Made by a program: the position numbers and the translations under genes. Below the pieces are notes generated by a model. The model was not told the DNA's origin and did no database searches. It saw nothing but the letters and a program-made list of their open reading frames with translations. Source: Cricetomys ansorgei (lineage: Eukaryota > Chordata > Mammalia > Rodentia > Nesomyidae). Taken from it: 64,000 nt of DNA. Shown in pieces: positions 34,485-46,075 of this stretch (within the stretch, counting starts at the first letter, position 1; the number at the start of each line of letters is the position of its first letter). The stretch spans positions 5,153,501 to 5,217,500 of the forward strand of contig JAMJFZ010001868.1 of NCBI GenBank assembly GCA_026225945.1, read 5' to 3'.

Positions 34485-34542
34485 TCCAGTCTATGGGAGC
34501 TCAGAACACCAAATTGGACTACCACAAGACATATCTAAAGGG
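34485..34542. repeat. 58-bp L1 3' UTR segment shared with 32,324-32,381
   Basis: It is continuous with L1 3' UTR on both sides; the twin-primed copy has a diverged equivalent near 3,536-3,596. This is the presumed donor of the patch. Confidence 0.9.
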
Positions 34543-35329
34543 TCCTGCAGGCTCCAGGTATCCTGCTTCAGGCTCTGAGAGCTCCCAAGGGTGCTGGTCA
34601 GTTGATGCCATGGGGTTTTCTTCTCATGCTGTCCTCCACCCCTCTGGTTTCTGCAATACATCCTCTCCCTCTTTGTCATGGTTCTCTTAGCTCATATGGT
34701 GCTTATATGATGTTAGGCTCTGGGTCTCTGCATCTGCTCCCATCAGATGCAGAGAAAGCCTCTCTGATGAAGAATGTGCTAGGTACCCATCTATGGGTAC
34801 AGCAGGACATTATTAGAAAGCATCTTGTGATTATCAAGCTCCTAGTTCCTGTCCTATCCTGCAGTATCAGGCGTGGGTTCCCTCCCTTGTCATGGAGTTC
34901 TGCTCTCCCATTGTCCTAGCTCTCATTGAAGGATAGGTTATAGGTCAAAGGTTTTATGGCTGGGATAATATCTCAATTTCACCACTGGAAGCCTTGTATG
35001 GTCACAGGAAGTAGCCTGTGCAGGCTCCCCATCCCAAATTGTTAGAGGTTGTCATCAGGGTCTCCTTCCTAGATTTTAGTGAGTTTGCACTGCTCTAGGT
35101 CTCCTAATCTCCCCTAAATGTCCACTAATTCTGGTCATCTCTCTGTATATTCTTTCCCTCTACCCCTCTCTCTTACATCTGGTCTCTTCTGTTCCTATTC
35201 CCATACTCCCCTACCTCACCTGTACTGTCCACTTTCCTTTGACCAGGGAAATCCCTGTGTCCCCACTGGTGCCCTCCTTGTTGCAGTTTCTCTGGGTCTG
35301 TGACTGCAGACCCTTTGTCCTTTCTTTAA

Positions 35330-36165
35330 CAGTCAATATCCAAATATAAGTGAATACATACCATGTTTGTCTTTCTGGTTCTAAGTTACTTCACTCAGGA
35401 TGATTTTTTTCTAGTTCCATCTATTTGCCTGCAAAATTCATGAAGTCATTTTTGTATAAAAGCTGAGTCCATTGTATAAATATACCACAATTTATATAAC
35501 CATTCTTCAGCTGAGAGCCATGTAGGTTATTTCCAATTCCTGTGATCATAGTTGAGCAAGTGTTTTTCAGGTAGGATGGGGTAACTTTTTGTGTATATGC
35601 CCAGGAGTGGTATAGCTGGGTCTTGAGGTAGGTCGATTTCCAATTTCCTAAGCAGTTGCCATATTGATTTCCATAGTGACTGTACAAGTTTGCCCTCCCA
35701 GCAGCAATGGAGGAGTTTTCCTCTTGCTCTGCATCCTTGCCAGTATGAGCTGCCATTTGTGTTATTGATCTTAGCCATTCTGACAAGTGTAAGATGGAAT
35801 CTCAGAGTAGTTTTGACTTGCATATCTGTGATGGCTAAGGATGTTGAAGATTTCTAAGTGTTTCTGAGCCATGTGAGATTCCTCTTCTGAGAATTCTTTG
35901 TTTAGATCTATACCCATTTTTTAATTAGGTTATTTGTTTTTATGATATCTAGTTTCTTGAGTTCCTCATGTATTTTTGATATTAGCCCTCTATCAGAAGT
36001 GGAGTTGCTGAAAATCTTTTCCCATTCTGTAGGCTACCATTTTGTCTTATTGACAACATCTTTTGCATTACAGAAGCTTTTCAGTTTCATGAGGTCCCAT
36101 TTATTAATTGTTGATGTTAGTGCCTGAGTGATTGATGTTTTGTTCAGGAAGTTGTCTCATATACT
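35330..36165 (-). pseudogene. L1 ORF2p C-terminal fragment
   Basis: In the frame open over 35,527-35,823 one reads INNTNGSSYWQG, LLHCCWEGKLVQSLWKS and DPAIPLLGIYTKSYP, which is the ORF2p C-terminal region downstream of the reverse transcriptase, near the Cys-rich segment. The final part (WTQLLYKNDFMNFAGK) is open only in the neighbouring frame (35,421-35,786), so a frameshift lies at roughly 35,450-35,560. Endonuclease and RT domains are missing through 5' truncation. Not functional. Confidence 0.88.
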
Positions 36166-36169
36166 GATT

Positions 36170-36595
36170 CTTAGGGAACTTACACCATGAGTAAGAGGTT
36201 CCTAATATATGTTGTATAATTTTTTGTTACTGCAATATAAACTTGCATATTCAGTTTAATATAATCTTCAACTGATAGAATCTATCTCATCTTAATACAC
36301 ATTCTCCAAACTAAAACATATTATTTAATTAATGAATTATATTAATTTAAGTTTTATTCGGATGTGAGTAAAATGATGCCATATTTCTAGTGTTATTCCA
36401 ATAACAGTTGACAAACCTTTTATTAACTGATTTTGGGAAGGTAATACTGCTATATTATTATTAATAGATAATATTACTATATATGTAAATCATTATATAT
36501 ATAACCTATAAGTAAAAACATATTGTCATTAGATAATATGAGTACATAATGACACATGTTCATCTTTCTATTCCTCTCTCCTCATTATGAATTCT
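36170..36595. other. AT-rich spacer
   Basis: Very AT-rich, with short palindromic TATATA runs near 36,480-36,500. No gene or repeat was recognised. Confidence 0.45.
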
Positions 36596-36599
36596 CATT

Positions 36600-37380
36600 G
36601 CAAGTTTCTCATATTTTTGTATGTATCCTTTTATGTTTTTTTTCTTACTTGAGATAACAAATTTTTATAGTTTTTACTTTTACACAGATGGTAGCATATT
36701 CCAGGTATTGGTTTAAATGAGATGTTTTCTTCCAAGGGACCTGGGAGGACTTTCCATATAAGAACACTAGACTTTATTAATTCATAGTTTATTCTTATAT
36801 GGTATAATCCTAATTTGTTGAAATCCTTTCCTGTTGAAAGACATTAATGTGATTATAGTCTCTCATTGTACTATCGGTGCTGCACATGTTACAGGTATAA
36901 ATAGTTTCTGTAAATTAAATTCTGGAAACAGATTTGCTTGATGAAAATATCATATGGAAAAAAACTTTAAAACATACTGATTGATTTCTGACTTACAGAA
37001 TTATAGCCATTTCTATTCCTACCTATAATCAACTGTCATATCTGATTCCTCAAATGCCTTGCCAATGGGGAATGTAATCAAATTTACAGATTTTCTTTTT
37101 TTTCATTTTATATTTTTTACAAATTATTTTGAGTAGACTATGGCATACTGTAACTTTAATTTGTATCGCTTTCGCTACCACAAGAGACCTGTGTTTTTCT
37201 CAATAATGTAAGAAATCATATTTATTGTACCTTAGGTTCCTGCTTAGCTAGTCAACTCTGATCAGTTCTGCTCTAGCCATTCAGTCTTTCTTTATTTCAT
37301 GACTATGTGAAATATCTGTTTCTTGTTCTAATTTATTTCTCCAGTTTCTTCTTTCTGGCATCATTGTCTAACTTGAATAC
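36600..37380 (-). mobile_element. Ancient L1 3' region (L1ME/L1MC-like)
   Basis: The plus strand shows the antisense pattern of very old L1s: TTTTACACAGATGGTAGCATA, GGACTTTCCATATAAGAAC, TATTAATTCATAGTTTATTC, a GTGCTGCACATGTTACAGG block, then an ATTTGTATCGCTTTCGCTAC block near 37,160. Heavily diverged; the boundaries are approximate. Confidence 0.5.
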
Positions 37381-37384
37381 ATAT

Positions 37385-38305
37385 ATTTTTACTGAGACAA
37401 TATCTGATAACACAAGTCTTTTATAAGATAAAGAGAGCAACTCTTTTTTTTTCCTAAAAATATACTGCAATATAAACCAGAGATCTCATGCTTTTACCTT
37501 GTGCAAATTCTCAAGACCTATGAAAGAAACCACTGCTTTAAGAAAATTATTGGTCAGGTTGTATCCCTCTCTATCTCCCTGCCAGATCCCCTTAATCTTC
37601 TCCCTCTCATTCTCCTTTCTTCTTTGCCTCTCCCATTCCATCCAAGGACAACACAAGACTCCTCAAACAAAATTAGGCAGCTCAGAGAGGATCAGTTTCA
37701 GGAACTGAGTTGAATGGAGGGCTTCCATGAAACAGCAGCATATTTAGTATGGGAACTAGAAAAACTGAAACAATTTTTAAAATAGCATGCTTACAAGTGA
37801 AAAATTTTGGTAAATTATATCATGACTTTGATCATGTACACAAAAGCTAGGTTTCACACTTATCTATCAATAACTTCCAGATTTGAATCTTAGAATGTGG
37901 TTCTTCTTATTCTACCGGAGTAGAATAAACAAGAAGAATTTTTCTCTGAAGAAATGTAGTCCTACATTTCACAGTCATTTTTTGGGTAAATAAGATATTC
38001 AATGAGCAGTTTCTGACTTTTCCAGACTCTTTCTGATCTCTACAAATATTTTGTAATTTGATTTCAGTAATGATTTTTACATATCAATATGAAATAAGAA
38101 GGAATTTGTTTATTTTTCAATGTTAAATTTGATCTAGATAGTAAGATATTTTGTCAAAGCAAGAATATTTCAATGATTAAATGAAAATAAAATTATAAGG
38201 TATCAACAAACTTTGGTGTTTTTAATATTATGGTCTTTTGTATTTGGAATGATATACTTTATACTCAAAGTAGTACTTAGAATTAACATAAAATATTCCA
38301 AAACA
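37385..38305. other. Single-copy DNA, no gene seen
   Basis: Two overlapping 69-70 codon frames at 37,499-37,713 lie in a Pro/Ser/Leu-rich pyrimidine patch and have no family features. Confidence 0.45.
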
Positions 38306-38309
38306 AGAC

Positions 38310-38530
38310 CAGTAAAATGGTACAAATGGTTCATCAGGTAAATATGCTTGCTTCAAAAGTTGAAAATCAGTATTTGATCCCTGGACTCACCATGTCAGAA
38401 GGAGAGGACCAACTCTCACAAACTGACCTCTAATGTCCACATCCATATATGGCATACGTGAGTATGTGCATGCATAAACTTGCATATATGCAAATACACA
38501 CAACAAATAAACATATTAAAACAAATAAAG
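38310..38530 (+). mobile_element. B3 SINE
   Basis: B3 order: GACCAGTAAAATGGTAC, ATGCTTGCTTCAAAAG, TATTTGATCCCTGGACTC, GAAGGAGAGGACCAACTCTC, CTGACCTCTAATGTCCAC, then a CATG/CA-rich tail with AATAAA. Confidence 0.85.
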
Positions 38531-38639
38531 GATATCAATCATGTAGATAAATCACACAAATCAAATTTTGTTTTGTGATAGTATTTACATCCTGTTTTTA
38601 AAAAATGTTTAAGTTCTCATCTCAAAAGTATTTAAATTA

Positions 38640-38790
38640 ATTTTGAGTGTTTTATTAAAACAAAAATTGTACATATTTACAGGGAATTACGATTTTTCAA
38701 CATATAGATAGATATTGTTTAAATATAGCTAAATAAATATATTTTCTAATTTATAATTTCTTTATAATGATAGAAATCAAAATTGTACTC
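38640..38790 (-). mobile_element. Old L1 3'-terminal fragment (L1MA-like)
   Basis: TTAAAACAAAAATTGTACAT, then ATATTTACAGGGAATTACG and TTTTTCAACATATAGATAG, match the antisense 3' terminus of ancestral mammalian L1. Short and diverged. Confidence 0.45.
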
Positions 38791-38794
38791 GTAT

Positions 38795-40635
38795 TTTTTT
38801 AGTTCCTTCTAAGTTACATAATAACCTTTTAAATTATAAGTACTTACTGTTCTGAACAATTTTAGAAAAAATAATGTCTTATCAACAAATCTGGTCCTTT
38901 GTGATTTTACTCTTGAGTTTAAAGTGCTTTTGCCAAATCTTAGATTAAAGTTGGTTTCCTCATATTTTCTCCTGGAAATTCTATAGTTTGGCATTTTATG
39001 TTTTCGATTGTTATCCTGGTATTTGTAAAGTGTGTAACTTCCATGTCTTAATTCTTTACCATTGTGGTTATCTGGTTGTTATAATAGCACATTTTTTAAA
39101 AAATATTTTTAAAATATTTAAAAAATATTCTTTACAATATTGTCTGTTCATTTGTAAAAGAACTTGAATGTTTATTAGATGGCTTTGTTTGGATTTTTTG
39201 TGGGATTTTCTTAGCTGCAAATAGGCAATTCTAGCATCAAAAACTTTCTGGAACTCACATCATAAGGTTATAAGATCAGTGTTAACTTCCAAATCACAAA
39301 AATTTACTTGTGAAGACGTTTGATTATATTTATATATTATACTGCAATTATTTATGTTTTGAAAATAAATTTATAATATATTGACAACATAGTTTTCAAT
39401 ACTTTAGCTTGCAACCAAGGATTTTAAAAGTGTCAATCAAGCCAAAAGCATCAACATTTATAGCCAATGAATTCCATGAGATCTCTAATGAAGGAAAGGG
39501 ATGAGGAGTGACAGACCTTAGTGGAATGTAGGAACCATAAACCTGTTCAGCCTGAACTATTTGTGCCCTTCCAGCTCCTGGTTTCACTATTCAGATTCTA
39601 AATATCCACCTTCTCTTGTCTTGTACAACTGTACCTGTGCACTCCCTTCTCTTACTTCGTATTTAAAGAACTCATCACTCTCAAGGCAATTAAAACTGCT
39701 ATTTAATGAAAAGTAATTAGATGGAAGAATGAAAAAAAGTCATGAGTATACTGATCAAAATGGTTATTCTTCTGTACAGCTCCTTGTTCACATCATTCAC
39801 CTCTACTTTGGAACTTGGCTTCATCTCAAATTGTTCTGCTTCTAAGAGCCAAAATTCCTAACACCTGCCAGCATCTTTTCTTTAAAGCGTCTCACATATG
39901 CAGCCTACTATCCTTATTTTTTTTCTCGCTCATGATTTTATTTTAATTGAAATATTCATCAAACTTTCATTCCATGTAATTGATGATATAGATGATGTAC
40001 CATACAAATTTCCCATTTTCTTCTTGTATTATCTACTTTCATTTATCTGATTTCCCTTTCCTGCCAAGAACAACACATGTTACATAGCTAGCATTCGATT
40101 CTCGGTCCCATTTTGAAAGGCCCAATGTTCCCACCTAATTTAACTCTTTTACATTTTTAAATTATATATTTTCTTTTGAAGTCATTTTTTTTTGCTTGTC
40201 ATTTAAAAAGACTTCCAATTCATGTCTTATTTACAGCAGTAGATATCAGATCTTTTTTTGTATGTATTTTTTTTTGCCTTAGTTTGCCATTTTTTAATCA
40301 GGATGAGCTTCCGAAGAGTCAATGTGAATGTGTCGAGCTTTTGTGTAATAATTTAATTATTCTGACACATTAATTTTGAAAACCTCAGAAATAGTACAAC
40401 TCAAAACTCAACTTCTTTCATAACATCTCTATATGCTAAGCAGTAAGTACATTGATTTACGTGATACTCTTCATACAAACTGTTATTAGTCTGTTTTGAG
40501 CCTGTCAGTTCCTTCATTTTCCTTCTATTTAAAGTAAAGCAAAGCAAAATACCTTATATAGTTTTCCCTAGATCTATGTCTAAAACATTTTAATAGGTAT
40601 TCAGTCTTGTCTGTGTCCCCAGTTATTTCTTCCCC
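38795..40635. other. AT-rich single-copy DNA, no gene seen
   Basis: No repeat family was recognised. Confidence 0.45.
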
Positions 40636-40637
40636 AA

Positions 40638-40712
40638 CACAGTTATTTTCACTGAGGTCTTTGAGCTTAGAAATTGATACTTTAAACCACTGAAATATCT
40701 CACCAGCCCTAG
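40638..40712 (-). mobile_element. B2-family SINE head fragment
   Basis: The reverse complement begins AGGGCTGGTGAGATATTTCAG, the B2/B3 5' end with its A-box region. Only about 75 bp is recognisable. Confidence 0.55.
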
Positions 40713-40857
40713 GAATGTCTTTCTTTTAATCATATCTGAAAGATATGAAAGACAACATTAAACTCCCAACAAATTTTGAATAAAAAACTGTAGTTATAAT
40801 AACGTAGTGCATAGTGTTTGTTGACAATAGATGACATGTACATAGATATAAACTTTT

Positions 40858-41088
40858 TGAGGGGACTGGATAGATTAGTGCTTAAGAACACTTTCTGCTC
40901 TTACAGAGGAATTAGGATCAATTCCCTGCACTTACATAGCAGCTCACAAACATCTGTAACTCCATTTCAAGGGGATTCTATGCCTTCTTCTGAGATCTGT
41001 TTGTACCAGATATACATGCGGTACACATACATAAGTACAGGCAAATATATATGCATATAAAATAAAACAAATACATCTTTAAAATATT
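40858..41088 (+). mobile_element. B2 SINE
   Basis: GGGGACTGGATAGATTAGTGC, TTAAGAACACTTTCTGCTC, CTTACAGAGGAATTAGGATC, CAAACATCTGTAACTCC, then the tail AAAATAAAACAAATACATC. Full-length, diverged. Confidence 0.88.
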
Positions 41089-41089
41089 T

Positions 41090-41685
41090 AACTCAGTTTA
41101 ACACATTTAAAGACATGTGATTTTAACAAAATAGATTTTTAAAATGCTAGGTTCGCATCACTTTAGCTAATGGTTTCCTTCATGACACTGCTACCAGAAA
41201 TTTTTGTTGTTTTTGCCAAACTTTTTTACCTTGCAAATCTAAAGCCAAATATATTTCACATTTTAGGAATAATTTGTTAAATGTAAGAACAATTTACAAT
41301 TTGCAAACAGAAGTAGAAAGTTTCTGAGAAATAGGGATTTTTAGTAAATCCAGGTACTTGTCACTAATTAGACTGACTTTTCACTACTGGTTACCATACA
41401 CATTTCCTACCATATACATATTTATGATTGTCAGTCTAGACTAATGTGTTTATAAGAACTATTTATCTTTCTTATTTCTCATAATTTAATTCCTCTAAAG
41501 TTAACTTGGTTGGTATTTATAGTTTTCCAAGGCAGAATATTCATGAAATGTCAAAGTTTGAAGCACACTGACATCTTTAATTTCAAAGAATGTGTACTCT
41601 AATTTAAGATAAAAAGCTGACACTGAGGGGTGAAAAGTTGATACTGAAATAGAAGATGCAACTTAAATAAGGGAAAATGTCCAAA
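41090..41685. other. AT-rich single-copy DNA, no gene seen
   Basis: Nothing was recognised. Confidence 0.45.
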
Positions 41686-41689
41686 CTGG

Positions 41690-41945
41690 AAAAATTATCC
41701 CACTTTTGATCTCTGCAACTCAATAGCTGTGTTACTTAAGAAAAAGCTTAATATTCTTTTGAGCCTTGGCTTCTTTAATTTGAAAATCAGATACACTTGT
41801 GTTGAAATTATGTGTTTTATAGCATATGGAAGTGGAAAATGAGAATCATGAACTTTGCAGGAAGAGGGTTGCTGCCTCTCTGCCCTGTCTCCAGCTCTTA
41901 GACACAAGTGGCTCTCAGTAAATATTTATCAAGTAAATAATAAAT
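41690..41945 (+). mobile_element. MIR SINE (ancient mammalian)
   Basis: CTGCAACTCAATAGCTGTG, TTACTTAAGAAAAAGC, TGAGCCTTGGCTTCTTTAAT, TTGAAAATCAGATAC, then an end like CTCAGTAAATATTTATCAAG. This is the order of the MIR core and 3' end. Diverged as expected for its age. Confidence 0.65.
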
Positions 41946-41949
41946 AAAG

Positions 41950-42930
41950 AATTGTATTGATGACTTCTATAGTAGGTAACAGAATATTTATAGATATTAA
42001 ATATGAGGGGTCATCTCCCAAAACTGTATTGTCTTAGTGTGGCTGGAAAATCAGAAATTTGTGGCCAACTATCTGCAGTTCATTTCAGGGAGTTCTAAAC
42101 ATGATTAAGACATACAAGGGAAAAACATCTGTGATTAGGGGATAGACATTTCTAATGGCAGAGGAGTTTTGAAAAGCCAAGTATTAACTATTTGACTAGT
42201 CTGTTCTACTCTAGTTCTATGGCTTAGGAGCATACCCATCTGGTTTGTAAAGCTTTATGAAGAAATTACAGATAGGGAATGATGGTGTTTATGACACACT
42301 GTCCCCAAATTTGACACCTTTGTATCTGGAGAGACAAGAGACACAGAAAGCTCACTTATATTTTTCTTCTCATTTGTCTGTGGAAGCAATAAAATTCTCA
42401 AAAGACTTTAAGTCTAGAGAGTTTCTCTTTATGATCAGAATAAGGAATGTCACACACAGACACACCTAAATAATCAGAGCAAAGAAAGCTTCATAAATTC
42501 ACCTCTCCAAGTTTATTACTATCATATCACAACTTATTGTCCTACAACAAGATTTCAATACTACTATTCATAAAGCCACATATCTTCTCCTATCTTTGGT
42601 CCTTTATTTATCAAACTTTTTCTCTTATGATTCTATCTTCTGGTATAAGAAGTTTAGTCCTGGATCAAGTCATAGGTGAGATTATGTTATTTACTTTTAT
42701 CAGATTGTTAAAATTTTTATTAGTTTGCTGAGCATTGCATTTTGCTAAGATTATCAATCTTAATAGATGTTAGCGTATTAGTTAATATTTTATGTTTGAG
42801 ATATATCTTCAATTGTCTGTTATCACAGGGTCATAAACAATGTGGAGTACAGTAGAAAAAGTAAAATGCATTAACCACAGAAGGCATTCCCATGACTTTT
42901 CTTAAAAATACAAAGTTACTTTTATCATCC
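41950..42930. other. AT-rich single-copy DNA, no gene seen
   Basis: No repeat or exon was recognised. Confidence 0.45.
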
Positions 42931-42939
42931 TTCTGGTTC

Positions 42940-43260
42940 TGCAGCTCCGTGGAAGCTGACAACTCTGCGGGCAGATTAGGGGTCTACGTAAATGAAGAAA
43001 AGAAAGTTAAGACTGAGAGTTTTCCCACCCCTTAGCAGGACTGTTTAAAGAAAAAATAAATGGCTTCCCTCACTTGCATGTCACAGAGAAACAGGTTTAA
43101 ATCGCTAGGGCTCTGTAATACAAGTCGTGTTTAGAAATCTGACAAGGCGTAAGGAAAGAGCCTGTAGAGCTGCTCGCAGCAACTGATTGATGCAGCTAGC
43201 TGTCCTTTAACAGTGTTTAAATGCTTCGTTCACCTTGCTGTGCCGTTCGGGTCACTCAGA
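42940..43260. other. CpG-enriched non-repeat block with a splice-acceptor-like start
   Basis: About ten CpGs lie in 320 bp, well above the local background, and no repeat signature is visible. The pyrimidine-rich CATCCTTCTGGTTCTGCAG ending at 42,944 looks like a splice acceptor. The following frame from 42,946 stays open for 29 codons (SVEADNSAGRLGVYVNEEKK...) to a TAG at 43,033-43,035, with a weak donor-like GTAAAT at 42,988. It could be an exon, a conserved regulatory element or neither. Confidence 0.3.
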
Positions 43261-43420
43261 AATTCCAAAGACCACAGGATAGTGTTTGCTTTGACATCCA
43301 CCTATAAGAAAGAGTTTTAGATTCTGTTCTTCGGTAAACACGGTTATTTCACTTTCATTCCTTCTTGGGAAGTGTACGCATTTAAATTTAGAAGGACTAG
43401 AGTGAGATCTTAACATGAAC

Positions 43421-43504
43421 AAGTGCTGAATTTGCAACAGCCATTCAAACCCTTTTCTCAAAATATTCAGTTTCACTATCATTTAAATTACCCAGCTCTT
43501 AACA
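43421..43504 (+). repeat. Diverged ~85-bp duplication, copy A
   Basis: It aligns with 46,076-46,160 in the same orientation at roughly 75% identity by eye. Shared words include AATTTG, CATTCAA, CCCTTTTCT, CATTTAAA and TACCCAG. No known repeat was recognised. Confidence 0.65.
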
Positions 43505-43983
43505 CTCCAGGACAGAAAAGAATTAAAAAGATTGAGCCCAGTCAATTAAAGATTTTTGAATGAATAGTAAATTGTAGCTGCTTGAAACATAGCTCATGTT
43601 TGCACACTTCTCTGAGGGCATAGATTCATGACCCTATGCTGGCAAGATTTGTGCATGTGTTTAAGAGTAGCACAGATATTATGGGAATGAAAAACAGCTT
43701 CATAATTGTATTTAAGTCTGTCTCCATAGTAGGATACTCATACCAGGAACTAAAAATCTAACCGACAATTCACAGCTGGGAATTTCATAGACTCTACCAT
43801 TAAATGGACATATTATCCAATTAATTTCTAAATAAGTATCCTTCTACCTATAGTTTAGCTCAACTCTCACTAGTCATCATTGTGTAATAGACGGCAGTTA
43901 ATAAAGTGACTCACAACTGGCCAAAGTGCAAAGAACAAATATCTGTGAAATGTTCATCTATAATTGGGACTTCTATATTATAA

Positions 43984-44058
43984 ACACACACAGACACAGA
44001 CACACACAGACACACAGACACACACACTCACACATGCACACACACTCATACACATACC
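43984..44058. repeat. (CA)n microsatellite, imperfect
   Basis: CACACAGACACAGACACACACAG-type sequence of about 75 bp, immediately left of the inverted LTR copy. Confidence 0.92.
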
Positions 44059-44064
44059 TTTCCC

Positions 44065-44938
44065 CAGGCTCGAGGAGTATCTTAGTAGAGGGAAAAGTGT
44101 ACATGCACTTTCAGAGGAAAGGCAGTTTATTCTTTGTCTAATTCGATTTCCAGTCCTTAGAAGATTTCAGCCTATATACAATCTAATCTCCAAAACACAA
44201 GGCCTAACCTAGAAGTTTCAGCCTCAGCCTCACTCAATCTGGCTAGCTCCTTCTAAACTGAGAGTTGAACTGAACTCAACTGACTCTTCTGGTTGCCTGA
44301 TTCAATTCACTAGTTGTTCTGGCTCAAACTGTTCTCCAAGCTGCTGGTTCAAACTGAACTTCTAGCTGACTGACTGTTTCTAACTGAACTCTTCTGGCTC
44401 TGGTTGACTCCCACATCTTCTCTGACTGAACTGCTTAGCTTCAAACTGACTCTCTCCTCCATTCTAATACTGACTCCTTCTGCTGAACTGCCTCAGTATC
44501 TGCCCCAGACTATCTGACTCTTTGAGTTCTGCCTTCTCTCAGAATTCCCTGTCAGTTGAGAGCTTCCGTTTATATCCTGAGAGGTGGGTGTGTCCTCATT
44601 GTGATTCAGTCTCTGACTTCATTCTGCCACCTCTTCACTCTGATTCAATCTCAAAGTAGTGATTAAAGGCTTATTCTGTAACCATCAACTGAGAACCAAG
44701 ACCTACTTCTGAACTTATTGCTTCGCTTTAGAACACTAGTGTTTGAATTAAAGGTGTGTGCTATGTTGCCTTAACCACAGAATTCCCTTTCACCTAGCAT
44801 TAGTACAAACAGAGGTTAGGATTAGTCTGAGTAACATTCTTCTGCATTCCATCCATATCACACAGGCTTCTGAATGTGATCACTTCGCGCAGATCCTTGG
44901 ATCTTGTATGATCCCTTCCTAGCTACCACACAGGCCTT
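44065..44938 (-). mobile_element. Rodent LTR-like element, copy 2 (inverse of the 10.6 kb copy)
   Basis: In reverse complement it begins GGCCTGTGTGGTAGCTAGG (from 44,938), has a second CAGAAGCCTGTGTGATATGG, then CTCTCAGGATATAAACGG (TATA-like, near 44,582). Many degenerate CTGACT/AGTCAG units follow at 44,270-44,525, then AATTAGACAAAGAATAAACTG with AATAAA at 44,126-44,131. Each landmark occurs in the same order in 10,617-11,395. Slightly longer than copy 1. Confidence 0.65.
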
Positions 44939-45250
44939 TCAATGTGATCCTTTCCCAGAGCATCTATGTTGCTGGATCAAATGATTTAATATTCCTCTGT
45001 AGAAAAGAAAGATTTTTAAAAGGCAGAGTTTGAAGAATACTGGGGAGAAAAGGTATCTTCTGGACATGACAGTACCAGTGTCTTCATGAAATAACAGCAA
45101 CTGCGGTTGCCTGCACAAGAACAAGAGAGTCAACATTGCGGTATGGATGAGAAACAAGCACAGGATTTCCTACAGCTAGCTGAGGAACAATTATTGGCAA
45201 CTGATGGCTGATAGATGCAAAGGAGTCAGTTTTTTTTTTCTAAAAGTTTA

Positions 45251-45342
45251 GAGAAGGGAGAGGAGAAGGGAGGGAGGGAGAGGGAGAAATATAGAGAGAC
45301 AGAGAGAGACAGAGACAGAGAGAGAGATGAGAGAGAGAGAGA

Positions 45343-45373
<31 letters not shown>

Positions 45374-45374
45374 G
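45251..45374. repeat. (GA)n/(GGGA)n purine tract
   Basis: About 120 bp of GA-rich sequence, with pure (GA)n towards the right end and GACA interruptions. The Arg/Glu-rich and Ser/Leu-rich frames here are translations of the repeat. Confidence 0.95.
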
Positions 45375-45379
45375 GACTG

Positions 45380-46070
45380 AGTACCAAGCTGGAAAGCGTG
45401 TTCAGGAAATCCTGGAGATGGAGGAATGCAGTAAATTAAACTCAGCAAAAATTTATTTTATGAATGTAGAAAATTGTCCAAAACAAGATTACATGTTTTA
45501 AAACCCTACATAGGCAAAATAGAATGCAAATTAGCAAGAATAAGTATCTAACTAAAAATCAGAAGGGATAATCCACTTTTAAACTTTCCTAAATTGAAAT
45601 GATATTTCCAATGTTAAGAATATGAACGAGGTCATTAACAGCTTGTATTTCCATCCGCTAAAACAATAGCCTCCCCCTTAGAATAACAAAACTTAAGCTC
45701 CCGTTTTTTATGCTAAATAGTCAACTGTATCTATTTAAATACATAATCAATACTGGTGGTATTGCCTTTCTACCACATTTTATTGATTGTTGCTTTTATG
45801 CTTGTCTTTATTAGATATTTTGGTTATTTCCTTTTTTTATCTGCAACTATCTACTGTGTACCCTCTGCTCTTTTAACGTCATGCACATGACGGCAGTGCT
45901 TAGCTCTGATTTGGCTCATCTACAAGGGCTTCATAGAATTTTTTCATATGTTTCTTCAGTGACAACTATCTCTAAATTCTTCTGACTCCAATGAAGTTTG
46001 AAATTGGCAAAAAGAAAATCTCCATTATATCTCTCACAGTAATTTGTAAAGAATGACACATCACCTGTAC
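45380..46070. other. AT-rich single-copy DNA
   Basis: No gene or repeat. A 16-bp inverted repeat, CGTCATGCACATGACG, lies at 45,877-45,892, with 7-bp arms containing TGACG half-sites. Confidence 0.45.
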
Positions 46071-46075
46071 ATAAT

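Larger units (their letters stand above)
34245..36165 (-). mobile_element. 5'-truncated rodent L1 (Lx-type), 1.9 kb
   Basis: The most complete L1 here. Minus-strand order: ORF2 C-terminal third (36,165 down to about 35,330), then a long 3' UTR to 34,245, with an A/T-rich end in place of a clean poly(A). The truncation falls at about 36,165. Its 3' UTR serves as the internal reference for the copies at 2.4, 3.3 and 51.7 kb. It is diverged and inactive. Confidence 0.9.

Noticed and set aside
34128..34919. Multiple 60-105 codon frames on both strands
   Set aside because: Shadows of an L1 3' UTR, which does not encode protein.
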